Source of the DNA: Ga0077527 sp032128415
GTDB taxonomy: Bacteria; Pseudomonadota; Gammaproteobacteria; Burkholderiales; SG8-41
Length of the DNA: 25,435 bases
Assembly: GCA_032128415.1 (NCBI GenBank)
Contig: JAQBGW010000084.1
Location: 1 to 25,435, forward strand
Reading direction: 5' to 3'
Shown: positions 22,411 through 25,435 of the stretch, in pieces
Position numbering within the stretch: the stretch's first letter is position 1
How the letters are laid out: the number at the start of each line of letters is the position of its first letter
Notes under the pieces: generated by a model
Database searches by the model: none
What the model was told of the DNA's origin: nothing
What the model saw: the letters and a program-made list of their open reading frames with translations, nothing else
Program-made: the position numbers and the translations under genes

Positions 22411-23826
22411 ATGGCAGCAAAAGGCAAAACACGAACCGGCGCCGGCGATGGCGCCACCAAGCCCTGGTCGGGACGCTTCAGCGAGCCCGTGGATGATCTG
22501 GTCAAACGCTTCACGGCGTCAGTGAATTTCGATCAGCGCCTCGCAGAATTCGATATTCAGGGTTCCATCGCGCACGCGCGCATGCTGCGTGCGGTCGGCA
22601 TCCTCTCCCCAGCAGACCTTGAGGCCATAGAGTCCGGTCTCGCGAAAATCGGCGACGAGATTCGTAACAGCGACTTTCCGTGGTCGCTCGATCTGGAAGA
22701 CGTGCATCTCAATATCGAGCGCAGACTGACCGATCTGGTCGGCGATGCCGGCAAGCGTCTGCATACCGGGCGCTCGCGCAACGATCAGGTGGCGACCGAC
22801 GTTCGGCTGTACCTGCGCGCGGCCATTGATCATATTCAAACACTGATCAAGAACCTGCAGCGTGCGTTGCTCGACCTTGCCAACAGCCATACCGAAACTG
22901 TGATGCCCGGTTTTACCCACCTGCAGGTTGCGCAACCGGTGTCGTTCGCCCACCACCTGCTTGCTTATGTCGAAATGCTCACCCGTGACGCGCAGCGTTA
23001 CGCCGACTGCCGCAAGCGCGTCAACCGCCTGCCGCTCGGCGCGGCAGCGCTCGCCGGCACCTCGTTTCCGATCGATCGCCAGATGGTCGCCAAGGAACTC
23101 GGATTTGACGGGCTTTGTGAAAATTCGCTTGATGCAGTATCCGATCGCGATTTCGCCATCGAATTTGTCGCGGCGGGTGCGCTGACCATGACCCATCTCT
23201 CCCGTTTCAGCGAAGAACTGATTCTGTGGATGAGCCCGCGTTTCGGTTTCATCGATATCGCCGACCGCTACTGCACCGGTTCGTCGATCATGCCGCAAAA
23301 GAAGAACCCAGATGTAGCTGAATTGGTGCGCGGCAAAACCGGCCGCGTCAACGGTCACCTGGTTGCACTGCTGACCCTGATGAAAGGCCAGCCGCTCGCC
23401 TATAACAAGGATAATCAAGAGGACAAGGAGCCGCTGTTCGACACCGTCGATACGCTGCAGGCGAGTCTTGCGGTGTTTGCCGGCATGATCGGCGGCATCA
23501 CTGTCAATGCAGACGCTATGCGCGTAGCGGCGCTGGAAGGTTATGCCACGGCCACTGATCTTGCCGATTATCTGGTGAAAAGGGGCTTGCCGTTCCGCGA
23601 GGCGCATGAGGCTGTGGCGCAGGCCGTCCGATTCGCCGAAACGCGGGGCTGTGACCTGTCCAAACTTTCGCTCGATGACCTGCGCCGGTTTTCGCCGCTG
23701 ATCGATGCGGATGTGTTCGACGCGCTGACGCTGGAGGGCTCGATGAGCGCGCGTAGCCACATCGGCGGCACGGCACCGGCACGGGTCAAAGCCGCCATTG
23801 CCAAGGCACGCAAGGCGCTCGCCTGA
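22411..23826 (+). CDS. argH: Argininosuccinate lyase
   Basis: The 471-residue enzyme splits argininosuccinate to arginine and fumarate, the last step of arginine biosynthesis. It belongs to the fumarase/aspartase superfamily: WSGRFSEPVDDLVKRFTASV at the start, TGRSRNDQVATD, the TVMPGFTHLQVAQPV helix with the catalytic histidine, and the signature GSSIMPQKKNPD. The length is normal. The first residues (KGKTRTGAGDGATK) are a poorly conserved tail, and GCAGG stands before ATG 22411. Placement next to algZ-algR-hemC matches the order known from pseudomonads. Confidence 0.98.
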   Translation: MAAKGKTRTGAGDGATKPWSGRFSEPVDDLVKRFTASVNFDQRLAEFDIQGSIAHARMLRAVGILSPADLEAIESGLAKIGDEIRNSDFPWSLDLEDVHLNIERRLTDLVGDAGKRLHTGRSRNDQVATDVRLYLRAAIDHIQTLIKNLQRALLDLANSHTETVMPGFTHLQVAQPVSFAHHLLAYVEMLTRDAQRYADCRKRVNRLPLGAAALAGTSFPIDRQMVAKELGFDGLCENSLDAVSDRDFAIEFVAAGALTMTHLSRFSEELILWMSPRFGFIDIADRYCTGSSIMPQKKNPDVAELVRGKTGRVNGHLVALLTLMKGQPLAYNKDNQEDKEPLFDTVDTLQASLAVFAGMIGGITVNADAMRVAALEGYATATDLADYLVKRGLPFREAHEAVAQAVRFAETRGCDLSKLSLDDLRRFSPLIDADVFDALTLEGSMSARSHIGGTAPARVKAAIAKARKALA

Positions 23827-23838
23827 GCAGACTGGCTG

Positions 23839-24867
23839 TTAGACTATTCGCGGCGGTGCCGCGCTTTCGCGCACTACCAGTTCGGTCGGCAGCTTGCAGC
23901 GCAAATCAACAGCTTTGCCTGCGAGCCGCATCAGCAGGTGCCTGGCCGCGTAGGCGCCGAGTTCAGTCGTCGGGAAATGCACGGTGGTCAGCGCCGGCGT
24001 CATCAGCGCAGCAATTTCCATGTCGTCAAATCCGGTAATCGAAACATCCGCCGGCACCGCCAGCCCCTGCACATGGCATTCTGCGATCGCACCGATGGCC
24101 AATACATCGTTGCCGCAGATCACTGCCGTAGGTCGTTCGCGTCCAGCCATGACCAAGCGCAATCCCTCACGTCCTCCGGTATGGGTGTATGGTTTTTCGA
24201 CGACGCATTCGGGTGTCAGGCTGACGCCACCTGCGGCAAGCGCCGCGCGCACGCCCGCAAGACGTTCCTGCGCGCGCTCGTTGTGCGCGGTAATGCCGGA
24301 AATCATCGCGAACCTGCGGTGGCCCAGATCGAGTAGGTGGTTGGCCATGCACATCGCGGCGGCGTGGTTGTCGAAACCGACGCAGGGGTGATTGCCGTTT
24401 TCGTCAAATGCCCAGGTCAGCACATAAGGCACGGCATTCGCATCCAGCATGCGGTAGATCTCGGGGTGGTGCGTAGTACCCAACAGCACCAGTCCATCGA
24501 CGCCGCGTTCAATCAAGGTACGGGTGACACGCGCCTCGACATCGGCATCAAATTCGTGGCTTGCCAGCAACAGCACGTACCCGGCGGCATCCAGCGTGCG
24601 CTGCAACGCGTGGATGGTATTGGCAAATATCGCGTTGTCGAGCGTAGGCACCACTGCGCCGATTGTGTGCGTGCGGCGCGAGGCCAGTGCCCGCGCTGCA
24701 CCATGGGCGACATAGCCCAGCGTGCGGGCCGCGTGCTGCACCCGTTCCAGCGTACGTCCCTTGACCATGTGCGGCAGCGTCAGCGCACGCGACACCGTCG
24801 CTGTCGAAACCTTGGCCATCCGGGCGACGTCTGCCAGCCGTGCCGCTTTTCTGGTTTTGGCGTTCAC
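23839..24867 (-). CDS. LacI-family transcriptional regulator
   Basis: The 342-residue protein has the LacI helix-turn-helix (LADVARMAKVSTATVSRAL, about 11-29), the hinge helix (GAARALASRRTHTIGAVVP), and a periplasmic-binding-protein-like effector domain (LVLLGTTHHPE, VGFDNHAAA, HRRFAMISG, ICGNDVLAIGA, ITGFDDMEIA). By eye it is closest to the GntR (gluconate) branch, but the ligand is unknown. GTG 24867 is the only start that keeps the whole HTH; it has no ribosome binding site and lies five bases after the T run of a strong terminator. It follows the Xsc-like gene on the same strand and may regulate it; it converges on argH with a 12-base gap. Confidence 0.93.
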   Translation of the reverse strand: MNAKTRKAARLADVARMAKVSTATVSRALTLPHMVKGRTLERVQHAARTLGYVAHGAARALASRRTHTIGAVVPTLDNAIFANTIHALQRTLDAAGYVLLLASHEFDADVEARVTRTLIERGVDGLVLLGTTHHPEIYRMLDANAVPYVLTWAFDENGNHPCVGFDNHAAAMCMANHLLDLGHRRFAMISGITAHNERAQERLAGVRAALAAGGVSLTPECVVEKPYTHTGGREGLRLVMAGRERPTAVICGNDVLAIGAIAECHVQGLAVPADVSITGFDDMEIAALMTPALTTVHFPTTELGAYAARHLLMRLAGKAVDLRCKLPTELVVRESAAPPRIV

Positions 24868-24871
24868 TGGA

Positions 24872-24896
24872 GAAAAAAGCCGGCGCAGGCCGGCTT
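24872..24896 (-). terminator. Strong Rho-independent terminator behind the Xsc-like gene
   Basis: On the minus strand AGCCGGC/GCCGGCT (24895-24889 with 24884-24878) with a four-base loop is followed by a run of six T. It lies 38 bases after the Xsc-like stop codon and immediately before the lacI start. Confidence 0.9.
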
Positions 24897-24933
24897 CTCT
24901 CGTTGATAAACGGTTGCGATGAACGACCTGCGG

Positions 24934-25435
24934 TCAACGATACTGCTTGGCGCTGTGTTTGCGATATTTGGGCAACAGGCGCTGCGGCTGCCGGAAAGCA
25001 TCGCGCCGGAACGGATCGCCCAGTTCCTGCGTCAGCATCATGTTGATCACCGTCGGTTTGTTCGACCGCACCGCCGCGCGCAACGCATCACCTACCTCAT
25101 CAACGTGCTCCACGGTCAGGCCCTGCGCGCCCATCGCCTCGGCAACGTCAGCAAAGTTGGGGTTCTGCAGATTGGTGCCGAGGAAACGGTTGTCGAAATA
25201 ATCGACCTGATTTTTTTTCTCCGCGCCCCACTGCCCGTTGTTGAATACCACGGCGGTGACCGGGATGTTCTCCCGTACACAGGTCATGGTCTCGCCCATG
25301 CTCATGCCCCAGGCGCCTTCGCCTGCATAGGAGATCGCCGGCCGATCCGGCGCACCGGCCTTGGCCCCGATGATGGTGGGGAAGGCATAGCCACAATTCC
25401 CAAAGCTCATGGCGGCAAAGAAACTACGCGGCCGT
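24934..25435 (-). CDS. xsc: ThDP-dependent enzyme, sulfoacetaldehyde acetyltransferase-like (partial, N-terminus off window)
   Basis: The frame is open from the right edge, beginning in the window as RPRSFFAAMSFGNCGYAFP, and gives 166 residues of a C-terminal ThDP-binding domain; ATG 25410 is internal, not a start. The block VVFNNGQWGAEKKNQVDYF, the LQNPNFADVAEA segment and the end LTQELGDPFRRDAFRQP match what I recall of Xsc, which converts sulfoacetaldehyde and phosphate to acetyl phosphate and sulfite in taurine or other sulfonate degradation. The ThDP/Mg motif reads GEGAWGMS with NN 24 residues later, with Glu where GDG is usual. Related acetolactate-synthase-like enzymes cannot be fully excluded without the N-terminal two thirds. 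Pta and sulfonate transport genes, if any, lie outside. Confidence 0.75.
   Translation of the reverse strand, partial: RPRSFFAAMSFGNCGYAFPTIIGAKAGAPDRPAISYAGEGAWGMSMGETMTCVRENIPVTAVVFNNGQWGAEKKNQVDYFDNRFLGTNLQNPNFADVAEAMGAQGLTVEHVDEVGDALRAAVRSNKPTVINMMLTQELGDPFRRDAFRQPQRLLPKYRKHSAKQYR

Noticed and set aside
22519..23760. 413-residue minus-strand open frame
   Set aside because: Antisense to argH across its whole length; argH motifs are all intact, and the antisense text has no domain or start signal.

Overview
The window reads as a compact, fairly GC-rich chromosomal segment of a betaproteobacterium. This rests on gene content and order: argH, algZ, algR, hemC, hemD, hemX and hemY form one block, cutA-dsbD-tlpA lies beside aroQ-accB-accC-prmA-DUF3426 in a second, and AscD-like and SlyB-like proteins are present. 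The genus cannot be fixed. There is no CRISPR array, insertion sequence, phage gene or other sign of a mobile island. Nearly everything is conserved housekeeping. The less ordinary material is in how genes abut, in one leader region, and at the right edge.

Layout. Positions 1-974: an FAD oxidoreductase (minus, cut by the left edge) just behind a tRNA-Arg(CCG). 1015-1962: a membrane-anchored diheme cytochrome c with promoter and terminator. 1995-3555: apaH (plus) converging on a PlsC-type acyltransferase (minus), 3' ends overlapping. 3674-5079: a PfkB-family kinase followed by a SlyB-like lipoprotein (minus). 5245-6566: mscL (plus) converging on gcvH-dgkA (minus). 6653-10877: aroQ-accB-accC-prmA-DUF3426 (minus), covering shikimate pathway, fatty acid initiation and ribosomal protein methylation. 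10878-11288 is the only long non-coding stretch; it holds a hairpin-bearing leader for the aroQ-acc operon. 11289-14901: an SDR-like protein, cutA, dsbD and a TlpA-like thioredoxin (minus), mostly coupled by overlaps; DsbD and TlpA carry reducing power to periplasmic disulfides. 14979-15998: a 2Fe-2S/flavin reductase (plus). 15999-20117: hemC-hemD-hemX-hemY (minus), for uroporphyrinogen III synthesis plus two membrane accessory proteins. 20131-20604: a small exported CPYC thioredoxin-fold protein (plus) wedged between hemC and algR. 20605-22376: the AlgZ/AlgR (LytS/LytTR) two-component pair (minus). 22411-23826: argH (plus). 23839-24867: a LacI-family regulator. 24934-25435: the C-terminal third of a ThDP enzyme resembling sulfoacetaldehyde acetyltransferase (Xsc), followed by a strong terminator.

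Functional links. Cytochrome c, DsbD, TlpA and the CPYC protein all concern the oxidising side of the membrane and thiol/heme chemistry, and the hem operon supplies tetrapyrrole. The acc operon, PlsC homologue, DgkA and MscL concern lipids and the membrane. No clearly new multi-gene system is visible. The best leads are the structured leader before aroQ-accBC, the CPYC gene squeezed between algR and hemC, the lacI start lying directly behind a terminator, and the Xsc-like gene at the right edge.
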